A DNA stretch of 56,665 nt from DATFLS01 sp964413425 (GCA_964413425.1 CAYPST010000018.1:1-56665), one strand, 5' to 3'; positions 43,554 through 52,522 are shown, counted from the first letter of the stretch. Numbers and translations: made by a program. The notes: generated by a model not told the origin, from the sequence alone.

Positions 43554-44621
43554 ATGCTTACCAAGACTCAAACCGAAAAAAAGACCTGTGTCTCCGGAAA
43601 ATTCAAGCGCATGAATTATTTTAACGGGATGCTGCTCACCGAACAGGATTTCGAGGACGAGCAAACCTACTTCCGGGAAAAATTAAAACTGCACAACCGG
43701 GTCCACGGCAGCGGTGTTGTCTGGGGAATGTCCCTGAAGAAAGGCTGTATCAAGGTCGGAGATGAGGAGATCACCAAGATTTTCATCGAAGCCGGATTAG
43801 CCATAGACTGCGCCGGGGACGAAATCGTGGTATGCGAGGATGTTCTTGTGCCGCTGGATGAGAAAATCAGGCAGCTGCGGAAATTTGGTCTTCTGCGGAA
43901 AGTCGGGGAATGTGACGTCCAGGAGTACGAAGGTCCACCCCTGTACATTGGGATCCGGTACTGTGAATGTGAGTCGCAGCCCGCCGAACAATATACCAGC
44001 GAATGCCCGGACGATCCTCTGCACCCGAAGTTTGCCCGGGTGCGGGAGGGATTTGCCGTCGAAATCCTCACCGCGGATGAATATGCCGGCTGTGTGGAAA
44101 CAGCCAACCGGAAGAACGGAGACTGCAACTGTCCCGGGATCGCGCCGTGCAGCGAAGACGAACGCACCATTTTCCTGGGATACGTAGAGGGGTACGATAC
44201 CAGTGAGAGTGACTATCCGGATCATGCAGAGGCCAGGATTCACCATCTGGATACCCGGTTCATAAATAACTGGGAGCAATTGAAACAGGATATGCTCAGG
44301 GAAGTGCTGGGAGATCGGGGGAGCTGGATGGATGTGTCTGCCTTAATCGGGAAACCGGTTTCCTATTTTGAACGCATCCACGATGAGATGGGACTGCAGC
44401 AGGGGAATGTCCTCAGACCGGCGGCGATGAGTGATCAGGAACTGCGAATAATTCTTGAGATGTCCAGAGATGCTCTCCCGTGGGCCTGGAGTGATCCGGA
44501 CAGCATTGAGCAATCGGATACCATTGATGTGGTGACTGACCAGGGTGGTCAATGCATCCTTTTTCCATTCATCCGGGAGAGAGTGGCTTACGATCTTCAG
44601 AAGGTAAAAAAAAAAGCGTAG
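43554..44621 (+). CDS. Fiber/appendage protein B with shared N-terminal module
   Basis: A 355-residue member of the four-protein family. The module reads MNYFNGMLLTEQDFEDEQTY, GSGVVWGMSLKKG and IEAGLAIDCAGDEIVV (about residues 20-105). It is followed by a cysteine-rich stretch (IRYCECESQPAEQYTSEC, CVETANRKNGDCNCPGIAPC) that may bind metal. The C-terminal ~130 residues are helical (WEQLKQDMLREVLGDRG, SDQELRIILEMSRDALPWAW). It starts 12 bases after protein A. Its function is unknown, presumably another baseplate-attached component. Confidence 0.8.
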   Translation: MLTKTQTEKKTCVSGKFKRMNYFNGMLLTEQDFEDEQTYFREKLKLHNRVHGSGVVWGMSLKKGCIKVGDEEITKIFIEAGLAIDCAGDEIVVCEDVLVPLDEKIRQLRKFGLLRKVGECDVQEYEGPPLYIGIRYCECESQPAEQYTSECPDDPLHPKFARVREGFAVEILTADEYAGCVETANRKNGDCNCPGIAPCSEDERTIFLGYVEGYDTSESDYPDHAEARIHHLDTRFINNWEQLKQDMLREVLGDRGSWMDVSALIGKPVSYFERIHDEMGLQQGNVLRPAAMSDQELRIILEMSRDALPWAWSDPDSIEQSDTIDVVTDQGGQCILFPFIRERVAYDLQKVKKKA

Positions 44622-44661
44622 AGAAGAAATAAAATCACAGTACCTGGGGAATTCAAATACC

Positions 44662-44820
44662 ATGGAAGTACATGATCTCAGCGCAGTTACAGCCCGGTGC
44701 CAGATCGATCGTATCATAGAGGCCGGGCACGAGGTAGCATTTTCTCCGGACACACTGGAACAGGCGCACAGCAAGGGATTTGACAATTGTGCGTATTGCA
44801 TTGGTGGCAGTAAGCGATGA
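44662..44820 (+). CDS. 52-aa hypothetical protein with CxxC
   Basis: A short open frame, MEVHDLSAVTARCQIDRI..., ending FDNCAYCIGGSKR. The sequence is protein-like throughout, and similar tiny proteins ending in a NCAYCIGGS motif are, as I recall, found beside these appendage genes. A CxxC pair (C43, C46) and C13 could bind a metal. It lies between appendage proteins B and C in the same orientation. The weak point is the ribosome-binding site: only GGGGA about 12 bases upstream. Confidence 0.6.
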   Translation: MEVHDLSAVTARCQIDRIIEAGHEVAFSPDTLEQAHSKGFDNCAYCIGGSKR

Positions 44821-44879
44821 CCGAACACTCTTAAATAAGCAATACATTTCTACGGAAAGAGGGACGTGAGATCACAGCA

Positions 44880-46805
44880 ATGAGTTGTGAAGGATTAGCC
44901 AGACTGAAATATTATCAGGGGCAACTGCTTTCGGCCAGGGATTTCAGCGACCAGCAGGAGTATCACAGGCTGAAGCACCAGTTCTTGCTGCGCCGGTTTG
45001 AGTCCGGAATTATTGGTGGTCTGGAAGTCACATGTGCCGCCAAAAATGAAGCAGATCCGACTGATTTCGATGGATTCTTAATCAAAGAAGGATTGGCAGT
45101 CGATTCGGCGGGCAGAGAGATTTTCGTCTCCGAGTCCGGCTATAAAGTGCCGGTCACCGAATGGAACGTGGAGAAACCATACCTTAGCCTGCGCTACTTC
45201 GAACAGGAAGATCGGGTGGGCACCAATCTCTGCGAAACCGAAACCCGGAATAACCGGATTTTCGAATGTGTGGAGCATCACTGGGAAGCCTCACCGAATA
45301 TCCCTCCGAATGTGACCGTTGCTCTCGTTGAGGTGAAAGAGGAGAATACGGGCAGCTGCAATGATTTCACCATCGAAATGCTGCAGGATGCCAGCGGACG
45401 GCGCATCCGGCTGAATGCACGCCTGGTGGATACCAACCAACTGGCGGATTCCGCCGTCACTACCGAAAAAATCCGGAATCGTGCTGTTACCATCGATAAA
45501 ATCAGTGATGAGGTGAGAAACAAACTGGTGACCGATGGCGATAATCACGACCATACTGATGGCAGCGGAGGACGGAGAATTCCGGCAGGTGGTCTGGCCG
45601 ATCAGGCTGTGACAAGAAGAACACTTCATCCGGAAGTGCTGGAACTGCTCCAGCCACCGTCTCGGTTTACGGTATATGTTGGCAGTGGGGAAAACCAGAG
45701 CATCCGGCTGCTGGATGGCATGGCCCTCACAGGTGAAATGCTCATGCAGGGGTTGCGAGTCGAGTTTGAGAATGCTGTCGATACAACCTATTATAATCCG
45801 GCCACCTGTCACGTGTCCTTTGAGATACCGTATCCTCTTACGGAGACAGAGCGAGCCTTCTGGGAAGACGACGTGCTCGGTTATCGAATCCATACGCTTC
45901 CCGGTGGAGTGGACACCGATACCAATAAAGTACAATGGTTCCCCCTCTCTGATTTCGATGAATGGTTGGAGAAAAAAGTATTCCGAATCAGGCGAAGTAC
46001 GGTCCTGTCTCAGGATGGTGTATTGAACACCTCGGTATTCGGGCCGGGACGTGAATACGTCGGTGGGAGCCGTGATATTACACTTGGGAGGCAGCTTCTT
46101 GTTGAAGAGGCGCAATATCTCTACGCAAAAGCAATCGTAAACACTGCGAATGTGGAATTCGGATTGGTCTTGAACCGGGAAGATTCACACAATTATTGGG
46201 CAGCAGTGTACCGTGAATACACCAGATATCAGTCCGGGCCGGGGGATGATTATTACTCTGAGCAGGCAACATGGACCCATTATGCCGCACTTATTGCGTT
46301 GCAGGTTCGGAACGGGCAACCGATTGTCAGATTTCAGGATGAGAGACAGGTTGACCAATCAGTCGGAAGTCCGGTGTATACTTCTGCCGGACGCGAAGTA
46401 CATCTGGTGATGAAACGGATTTCCACGGGATTGCTTATCGGTGCCGGTGAGCTGCAAACCGAAATAGAAGACCTCAATCTTCGGAAATATTCGAAGATTG
46501 GAGTTTTCATGAGGGATCCGGATACTAATCAAATTGTCCATGTGAAGGGGGTCTACCCGGATACGGTTGAAACACTCTATCCGGGAACAGAGGTATTTGA
46601 TCCCTGTCGGGGCACCCGACTGCTGACCCGGTTAACGCTCAAATCGGGATCTTCTTCCGGAGGAAATGACTCGGCAGATGAATACAACAAAGAATTGGGG
46701 CGATGGTTCTGGCTGGTCCCGGCAGGTGTATACTACCCGTATCAGTATTATGGTTACCCCTTCCCTGCCATCGATTTCACCGGAATCGGAGGTGAACTGC
46801 TGTGA
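44880..46805 (+). CDS. Fiber/appendage protein C with shared N-terminal module
   Basis: A 641-residue member of the family. The module is ARLKYYQGQLLSARDFSDQQEY, ESGIIGGLEVTCAA, IKEGLAVDSAGREIFV. It then has a linker (ADSAVTTEKIRNRAVTIDKIS) and one repeat of the HxH type (LVTDGDNHDHTDGSGGRRIP) that is multiplied in protein D. Residues about 260-640 form an unrecognised beta-rich C-terminal domain with a concanavalin-like feel (AKAIVNTANVEFGLVLNREDSHNYWAAVY). Such C-terminal lectin-like ends suit receptor binding, but this is inference. The stop overlaps the glycosyltransferase-like gene. Confidence 0.8.
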   Translation: MSCEGLARLKYYQGQLLSARDFSDQQEYHRLKHQFLLRRFESGIIGGLEVTCAAKNEADPTDFDGFLIKEGLAVDSAGREIFVSESGYKVPVTEWNVEKPYLSLRYFEQEDRVGTNLCETETRNNRIFECVEHHWEASPNIPPNVTVALVEVKEENTGSCNDFTIEMLQDASGRRIRLNARLVDTNQLADSAVTTEKIRNRAVTIDKISDEVRNKLVTDGDNHDHTDGSGGRRIPAGGLADQAVTRRTLHPEVLELLQPPSRFTVYVGSGENQSIRLLDGMALTGEMLMQGLRVEFENAVDTTYYNPATCHVSFEIPYPLTETERAFWEDDVLGYRIHTLPGGVDTDTNKVQWFPLSDFDEWLEKKVFRIRRSTVLSQDGVLNTSVFGPGREYVGGSRDITLGRQLLVEEAQYLYAKAIVNTANVEFGLVLNREDSHNYWAAVYREYTRYQSGPGDDYYSEQATWTHYAALIALQVRNGQPIVRFQDERQVDQSVGSPVYTSAGREVHLVMKRISTGLLIGAGELQTEIEDLNLRKYSKIGVFMRDPDTNQIVHVKGVYPDTVETLYPGTEVFDPCRGTRLLTRLTLKSGSSSGGNDSADEYNKELGRWFWLVPAGVYYPYQYYGYPFPAIDFTGIGGELL

Positions 46806-47713
46806 AAGCCGTGTGGTCATTCTGGTCAAAGCCGTATCTTCTGGGCCATGGATTCGGATGGGCGAGTGAAAAATATCACCTGCTTGCCTGGGTGCTCTCG
46901 GTGGAGCTGGCCAGACAACATTTTCCGGAACTCTCGTTAGTTACCGATGAGACAGGAGCCGGAGTACTGGTGGACGGATTGGACCTTCCGTTTGATTCGG
47001 TTGACACGAGTCTGGAATCGTTGGAGGATCGGGATCCCAGATGGTGGATTCTCGGGAAATTGTATGCCTATCGCACCCAATCAGAACCTTTTGTGCATCT
47101 GGATACCGATGTTTTCCTCTGGGAACCGCTTCCGGACTGGCTGGTCGAAGCTCCCATCTTTGCCCAGAGTTTTGAATATTTTACGGTAGGCGAAAACTCC
47201 TGGTATATCCCGGCAAAGATCGAGTCGGAAATCAGAAATGCCGGGGGATGGATTCCGGAAGAACTGGAGATGTACCTGCCAGTGCAGGGCAGGTACAGGG
47301 CGGTCTGCTGCGGATTACTTGGAGGTTCCCGGACAGATTTTCTCAACTATTATGCCGATCTGGCAATTCGGTTTATCGAATACCCGGAGAATGCGACCGG
47401 GTGGGAGCGTCTGGGAAATACGAACTGCGTAACGGTGGAACAATACCTCCTCGCCGCCTGCCTGGCGTATCATCAGATTAATCCGGATTCCCCGTTCCAA
47501 GACTTTGATATCCGGTGTCTGTTCAATAGTACGGAGGAGGCGTTCAACCCGGGAATCGCCGAGCCGGCAGGTTATACGCATCTGATTGGCGGAGCGAAGA
47601 GTAATACACGGTTGCTCCAGAGATTGGAAACCAGAGTACAGCGCAATTATCCGGCCCGGTATAATCAATGTATGGCATATGCAGAGCAGGATGTTCTGTC
47701 GAAATGGGAATAG
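46802..47713 (+). CDS. Glycosyltransferase-like protein (DUF6734 type)
   Basis: A 303-residue protein with a glycosyltransferase A-type look. DTD at residues 101-103 (FVHLDTDVFLWEPLPDW) is a candidate sugar-nucleotide/Mn2+ site, and the flanking WWILGKLYAYRTQ and VCCGLLGGSRTDFLNYYADLAIRFI fit a GT-A fold. DUF6734 is my recollection of the family. It begins at a GTG overlapping the stop of appendage protein C by four bases and precedes protein D, so it is embedded in the fiber genes. It could glycosylate a fiber protein, or make a sugar that one binds. The start has no other good alternative. Confidence 0.75.
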   Translation: MKAVWSFWSKPYLLGHGFGWASEKYHLLAWVLSVELARQHFPELSLVTDETGAGVLVDGLDLPFDSVDTSLESLEDRDPRWWILGKLYAYRTQSEPFVHLDTDVFLWEPLPDWLVEAPIFAQSFEYFTVGENSWYIPAKIESEIRNAGGWIPEELEMYLPVQGRYRAVCCGLLGGSRTDFLNYYADLAIRFIEYPENATGWERLGNTNCVTVEQYLLAACLAYHQINPDSPFQDFDIRCLFNSTEEAFNPGIAEPAGYTHLIGGAKSNTRLLQRLETRVQRNYPARYNQCMAYAEQDVLSKWE

Positions 47714-47912
47714 AAAAACCGACTGAATATTTTGTCTTGGTGATCTGAGTGGAGGTGGATTTAAAACAGAGTGTCAGAGAACTCCGGAGGGTTTTGCCAA
47801 CGGAGAAAATGAGCCTGTGAATTTATTGCATGCGAGATTAGGAAGAGAACTGAAGAGAACTGAACTATAGGCAAGAACATCACTCATTTGTCAGAGAAAA
47901 AAGGAGGGAACC

Positions 47913-49523
47913 ATGAGTTGTGATGGTATCTCCAGAATAAAATATTACCGGGGGCAGCTGCTCACCGCCCGGGATTTCCAGGATCAACAGCGATATCACC
48001 GCCAGAAGCACCGGAATCTCCTGCAGCGGTTCCCATACGGAATTATCGGCGGGTTGGAAGTCACCTGCGCTGAGAAGGATGATGACATCCCGAATGATTA
48101 CGATGGGTTCCTCATTCAGGAGGGGCTGGCGGTGGACGACCAGGGCAATGAGATTATTGTGCCGGAACAAGGCTATAAGGTCCCCCTCACTGAGTTTGAT
48201 CCCAATAAACCCTATCTCAGCCTCAGATATGTGGAAGAGGAAGATCATGTCGGCAATGGCGCCTGTGACACTGTGGCAAAAAACAACCGGGTCCTGGAAT
48301 GTTTCGATCACAGCTGGGATACCTCCCCCAACATTTCGCCCAGTATCACAGTCGCGCTCATTTCGGTAATCGAAGAAAACGCCGGCAGCTGTGGTGATTT
48401 CGACGTGCAACTGGAGGAAGAAGAAGGGGGGCCTCGCATTCGGATTAACGCCCGGCTGGTCGATACGGATCAGATCGCGGACGCGGCAATCATTGAGAGT
48501 AAAATTCGCACCAATGCCGTGACCAACATGAAGATAAGCGATGCGGCCATTTCTGAGGCAAAACTCGTTGACGGCGCCGTCAGTGAAAATAAGTTGAATA
48601 CCAATGTGCAAGCCCGGTTGGTCACCGATGGTGATCTCCATAATCATATCGAAGGCAGTGGAGGAGCCAGAATCCCTGTGGACGGTCTGCATTCCGATGT
48701 TCAGGGGAAATTAGTTACCAATGGAGACAGCCATAACCACACCTCCGGCGATGGGGCAAAGATTCCGCTGGAAGGGCTTGCCACGGATATCAGCGGGCGC
48801 CTGGTTGAGGATGGCAGCAGTCACGATCATACGGATGACAGCGGAGGCAATCGCATTCCGGAGACCGGGCTTCATAATAACGTACGAGGAAAATTGGTTA
48901 CCGGTGGTGATTCCCATGATCATACCTCCGGCCACGGAGCGAAGATTCCTCTGGAGGGATTGGCAGACGAGATCACCAATCAATTCATTACCGACGGGAA
49001 TACGCATGACCATACCGGCGACAGTGGCGGTGCCTTAATACCGGAAACCGGATTGCAGACTGCGGTGCGTAACAAACTGGTGACCAACGGGGATAGTCAC
49101 GATCATACTTCGGGAGCCGGAGCCCGGATACCGGAGAGCGGGCTGACCCCTGAAGTAAGTTCCCGCCTAGTCACCGAGGGGGATGATCATGACCACACTG
49201 CTGGTCATGGCGCTCCCGTCCCCACAGCGGGAATCGCAGACCGGGCCGTCACCAGCCCCAAATTGAATGTCAGCAGTTCGGAATATGAGCAAAGAGGAAC
49301 AGTGGGCGTGGAAGGAGTGGTGGTTGCGGTTCGTATACAGGGGCCGGATTTTGGGAATGTGTGGGTTCCGCATGTACTCCCCGTTTCAGTTGGTACCAGG
49401 TTACAATGGAGTTACGATGTCGAGTATGAGAAAAAAGAAGTTATGACTTATCATATTACTATCTTGAATCGAACGGATTCTGCAGGTGAATACTTGATAC
49501 GCTTCGTTAACTTAAATACGTAA
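47913..49523 (+). CDS. Fiber/appendage protein D with seven HxH repeats
   Basis: A 536-residue member of the four-protein family. The N-terminal module is SRIKYYRGQLLTARDFQDQQRY, PYGIIGGLEVTCAE, IQEGLAVDDQGNEIIV. Residues 236-444 are seven ~30-residue repeats, each with an HNH or HDH. The last ~90 residues form a small beta domain (QGPDFGNVWVPHVLPVSVGTRLQW). HxH repeats line trimeric metal-binding fibers such as the T4 gp37 tip. A trimeric fiber whose axis is stabilised by metal ions is a good inference. GGAGGGAACC precedes the ATG. The 200 bases before it hold no gene. Confidence 0.82.
   Translation: MSCDGISRIKYYRGQLLTARDFQDQQRYHRQKHRNLLQRFPYGIIGGLEVTCAEKDDDIPNDYDGFLIQEGLAVDDQGNEIIVPEQGYKVPLTEFDPNKPYLSLRYVEEEDHVGNGACDTVAKNNRVLECFDHSWDTSPNISPSITVALISVIEENAGSCGDFDVQLEEEEGGPRIRINARLVDTDQIADAAIIESKIRTNAVTNMKISDAAISEAKLVDGAVSENKLNTNVQARLVTDGDLHNHIEGSGGARIPVDGLHSDVQGKLVTNGDSHNHTSGDGAKIPLEGLATDISGRLVEDGSSHDHTDDSGGNRIPETGLHNNVRGKLVTGGDSHDHTSGHGAKIPLEGLADEITNQFITDGNTHDHTGDSGGALIPETGLQTAVRNKLVTNGDSHDHTSGAGARIPESGLTPEVSSRLVTEGDDHDHTAGHGAPVPTAGIADRAVTSPKLNVSSSEYEQRGTVGVEGVVVAVRIQGPDFGNVWVPHVLPVSVGTRLQWSYDVEYEKKEVMTYHITILNRTDSAGEYLIRFVNLNT
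48618..49244 (+). repeat. Seven coding repeats (about 30 codons each) with HxH motif
   Basis: Units run LVTDGDLHNHIEGSGG..., LVTNGDSHNHTSGDG..., LVEDGSSHDHTDDSGG..., LVTGGDSHDHTSGHG..., FITDGNTHDHTGDSGG..., LVTNGDSHDHTSGAG..., LVTEGDDHDHTAGHG.... The first six alternate between two unit types: a 31-residue form with SGG...RIP.TGLH, and a 30-residue form with GAKIPLEGLA. The second type is the seventh's relative. This implies duplication of a two-unit, 61-residue block. Confidence 0.85.
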
Positions 49524-49557
49524 GCATTCAGGATCGGGTAACCGGGAGCAAAAAATT

Positions 49558-50319
49558 ATGCAACAGGCAACGCGCACAATTGCGATGGTGAATCAGAAAG
49601 GGGGTGTCGGAAAAACGACCACCGCTGTGAATGTGGGAGCAGGACTGTCGAAAACGGGTCACAAGGTTCTGTTGGTCGATCTGGACGCCCAGGCCCACCT
49701 GACCTATTCTCTGGGTGTCCAGGCAGATGAGCTGGAACTCACCATCTATGATCTGATCAAGGATGAGGGGAAAGCGGATGAGGCTATGCTGGAGAGAAAC
49801 GGGATGCGGCTGCTTCCTTCTTCCATTGATCTGGCCGCAGCCGAATTAGAACTCTCCACTGAGGTGGGCCGGGAAGCCTTACTTAAACGGGTTCTGGATA
49901 AAATGACGGGATACGATTTCATTTTGCTGGATTGTCCGCCGAATCTCGGATTGTTGACTTTAAATGCCCTGACAGCAACCCGGGAAGTGTTCGTTCCACT
50001 GCAGGCCGAATACCTCTCGATACGGGGGCTACAGAAGCTTATGGAGATGGTGGAAACAGTCAAACAACGGGTCAATACCGAACTGGAAGTCACCGGGTTG
50101 ATTGCGACGCTCTATGACCAACGACTGAAATTACACAATGAGGTTTTTGAAAATTTACGAAGCCATTTTGGGGAGTTATTATTTGACACCTATATCCGCC
50201 GGAATGTTTCCGTTGCCGAAGCAACCAGCTATGGCCAGACTATCTTTGAATATGCACCACGAAGCCATGGAGCGGAAGATTATCGCAACTTATGCAAAGA
50301 AATAATAGCCAGGGGATAA
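49558..50319 (+). CDS. ParA/MinD-family ATPase
   Basis: A 253-residue ParA-type ATPase. The deviant Walker A is KGGVGKTT (residues 14-21), with LVDLDAQAHLTYSLGV (A' region), FILLDCPPNLGLLTLNAL (Walker B) and a C-terminal helical region ending in RSHGAEDYRNLCKEI. No ParB, parS-like array or replication gene is nearby. Within the eCIS operon it is a better candidate for positioning or assembly than for plasmid partition. The next gene starts four bases after its stop, the spacing of a two-gene unit like McdA/McdB or ParA/adaptor pairs. The function is inference. Confidence 0.88.
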   Translation: MQQATRTIAMVNQKGGVGKTTTAVNVGAGLSKTGHKVLLVDLDAQAHLTYSLGVQADELELTIYDLIKDEGKADEAMLERNGMRLLPSSIDLAAAELELSTEVGREALLKRVLDKMTGYDFILLDCPPNLGLLTLNALTATREVFVPLQAEYLSIRGLQKLMEMVETVKQRVNTELEVTGLIATLYDQRLKLHNEVFENLRSHFGELLFDTYIRRNVSVAEATSYGQTIFEYAPRSHGAEDYRNLCKEIIARG

Positions 50320-50323
50320 AGCA

Positions 50324-50704
50324 ATGGCCAAAAAAGATAAGCGCCTGAGTAAGGACGCCTTCGACTGGGTGCAGGATACCTCCGGGGAATCCGGGAAAAA
50401 AAGTGCCGGAAAAAAGAAAACACAATCGAAACGTCAGCCCGGAGCTGCAAAGACGGGGACGAAGGAAAAACGGCAAATTTTCATACGCTACACCAAAGAA
50501 AACGGAGAAATTGTGGCCCTCCAGGAAATGAGTGAAGCAATGCATGAAGATATGGAAAATCCCTGGGAGGAGGTTCCGGAGGATCAGACCGTTGCGGCAT
50601 TTCCATTAACCGGCGATCTCCGGGAGAAAAGATTGCTGGAAATTCATACGAATTATCGTGTTGAGACGGGAGGGAAGAAGCCAAAGTTGATTTCGACAAA
50701 ATAG
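50324..50704 (+). CDS. Small basic protein, possible ParA partner
   Basis: A 126-residue protein. Residues about 1-50 are strongly basic and low-complexity (KKDKRLSKDAFDWVQDT, KSAGKKKTQSKRQPGAAKTGTKEKRQ), suiting nucleic-acid binding or flexible tethering. Residues about 51-110 look folded (IFIRYTKENGEIVALQEMSEAMHEDMENPW, EKRLLEIHTNYRVE). I recognise no family. The intimate spacing with the ParA gene suggests an adaptor that links the ATPase to its cargo. If the cargo is the eCIS particle or a protein of it, this is an unusual system. It precedes the cargo genes. Confidence 0.6.
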   Translation: MAKKDKRLSKDAFDWVQDTSGESGKKSAGKKKTQSKRQPGAAKTGTKEKRQIFIRYTKENGEIVALQEMSEAMHEDMENPWEEVPEDQTVAAFPLTGDLREKRLLEIHTNYRVETGGKKPKLISTK

Positions 50705-50788
50705 GGGAGGTGGTGTGGTATATGTGCAGCCGATGACCACCGCAAAAACCTCTTCATACAAAAGCAATAATGTAGGAGACATTCACGA

Positions 50789-52522
50789 ATGGGCAATCAA
50801 ACAGCACAATTATTACAAGCCGAGCCGGCAGGACCAACCAATACCGAAGAGAATTCATCAGAAACATCTCAAAAAGCCAATTCTTTTTCTCATGCGTTGT
50901 CTGGAATTTCCGGATTCAGGAATGGAAAGCTTCCGAACAACATTCCCCTGAATTCACAGAATATTTTATCTTTGCAGGGTGCTGTTGGCAACCGGACAAC
51001 CACGAGGTACATTCAGAATCGTTTGCAGTTGGCCCAGTCCAATGACGTGCCTGTGCAGGGAAAATTCGAACCAGCACAACGAAAAAATTCTGAGGGATTG
51101 CTGCAAGGAGAGTTCACTGCCCACGGAATAGAAACGCCGATGCAGGATGGTTTGGATCACGCCGAAAACCATACGGGTATGCCTGATTCTTTAAAGGCAG
51201 GGCTGGAACAGGCATCGGGTATGGATCTTTCGGATGTTCGGGTCCATAAGAGATCATCTAAGCCCGCCCAGCTCAACGCATTGGCATATACGCAAAATCG
51301 GGACATTTATATCGGCCCGGGCCAGGAGGAGCATCTTCCCCATGAAGGGTGGCATGTAGTGCAGCAGATACAGGGACGTGTGAAGCCCACGGGCCGGATA
51401 AATGGTGTGGCAGTGAATGGTGACCGTGCATTGGAATATGAAGCGGATGTAATGGGGAGTAAGGCAATGCAGTTCAAGGGTGCCCCTGGTGAGAGAAAAT
51501 CAGGGATTGAAGATACTCTTCAGATGTATAGAAGTGGGGGCATAATACAGCCCCAGCAAACTTCTGTTGTCCAGAGGAATCCCCTTGCTTTTGCCGGGTT
51601 GAGTGCTGAGGCGTGGGCAATGGCCTCAAGTGTTGCCAGTGTGATTGCCACTGCCGGTGGTGCCGCGGCAGGCACCTATGTCGCTGTTCGACGGGGAGAG
51701 AATGCCGTCGCATCACTCGTATTGCCTCAGCATCTCATGTCAAACGGGGACAAGGGTAAATTGAAGCAGATAGCCCAGTTCAGGATCATCAACATGTACA
51801 TTGAGCGTTTTCTTGCCAAACCGGAAAACCGGCATCTGCGCGAGCAGCTCCTGAGCGGCCGGGGTCCGGGAGCAACTCCGGGTGGTGGAGCGCCTACGGG
51901 TGCAGGCGGGACGGGCGGAGCAGGCGCGGGGGGCACCACTCCTGCAGGCCCGGAGCCACCCACCGGGGCACCCACTGCTTCCGCTATTGACCAGGAAGTG
52001 CTTATTGCAGTGAAGAATTCGGTACAAACGGACCTGCAGGCAACACTGGAAACCGATCCTTACTCCTGGGATTATGAGCTCATGTGGGGCGAGGATGATA
52101 CCCGGGGACAGGGCAGAATCGGGCAAAGCGGTACTGCCGAGTCGGTTGGTGTCACCGGCTTTCTTCGGTATCGCAATTTAGAGGCCAGCGCACTGCGGGA
52201 AACCCTCACGCTCACCCCGGTGGCAAATGCCGCCGTCGGACCTATCCCGAACCAGGGATCAGAAGTTGTGGTGCACCAGTTTATCGGAGGCAGTCTCGGA
52301 GGATATGCCACCTGGTCGGCCTGGGATAATCTGACTGTCAACGTTGAGGGAGGTGATGCCCAGCAAAGCGTTCACAGCAATGGTTCGGCAAAACTTATTA
52401 TTCGGACACACTGGTACTGGGATCGCTGGGGTCCTAACTCGGAGTCTAATATGCAGAACGAAATTTATGTTGAGGACCACGGAGGAGTGACCATCACGTG
52501 GAGTTACGAAGGAACTCCCTGA
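50789..52522 (+). CDS. DUF4157 cargo-type protein 1
   Basis: A 577-residue protein. Residues about 55-90 contain LNSQNILSLQGAVGNRTTTRYIQNRL, a motif also found in cargo protein 2. DUF4157 follows (about 135-235: LKAGLEQASGMDLSDVRVHKRSS, DIYIGPGQEEHLPHEGWHVVQQIQGRV) with the metalloprotease-like HEGWH (185-189). A hydrophobic stretch (AWAMASSVASVIATAGGAAAGTYVAV, about 270-295) and a Gly/Pro-rich linker (about 355-395) precede a ~180-residue C-terminal domain with no recognised function. DUF4157 is strongly associated with eCIS cargo. Toxic activity is inferred, not shown. TAGGAGA precedes the ATG. The 84 bases before it hold no gene. Confidence 0.85.
   Translation: MGNQTAQLLQAEPAGPTNTEENSSETSQKANSFSHALSGISGFRNGKLPNNIPLNSQNILSLQGAVGNRTTTRYIQNRLQLAQSNDVPVQGKFEPAQRKNSEGLLQGEFTAHGIETPMQDGLDHAENHTGMPDSLKAGLEQASGMDLSDVRVHKRSSKPAQLNALAYTQNRDIYIGPGQEEHLPHEGWHVVQQIQGRVKPTGRINGVAVNGDRALEYEADVMGSKAMQFKGAPGERKSGIEDTLQMYRSGGIIQPQQTSVVQRNPLAFAGLSAEAWAMASSVASVIATAGGAAAGTYVAVRRGENAVASLVLPQHLMSNGDKGKLKQIAQFRIINMYIERFLAKPENRHLREQLLSGRGPGATPGGGAPTGAGGTGGAGAGGTTPAGPEPPTGAPTASAIDQEVLIAVKNSVQTDLQATLETDPYSWDYELMWGEDDTRGQGRIGQSGTAESVGVTGFLRYRNLEASALRETLTLTPVANAAVGPIPNQGSEVVVHQFIGGSLGGYATWSAWDNLTVNVEGGDAQQSVHSNGSAKLIIRTHWYWDRWGPNSESNMQNEIYVEDHGGVTITWSYEGTP

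Noticed and set aside
48618..49244. Tandem repeats as a possible CRISPR array
   Set aside because: The repeats are in frame, diverged at third positions and encode HxH protein repeats. There are no unique spacers and no cas genes.
49558..50319. Plasmid partition locus
   Set aside because: No ParB, no parS-like repeats and no replication gene in 56 kb of chromosomal-type genes.
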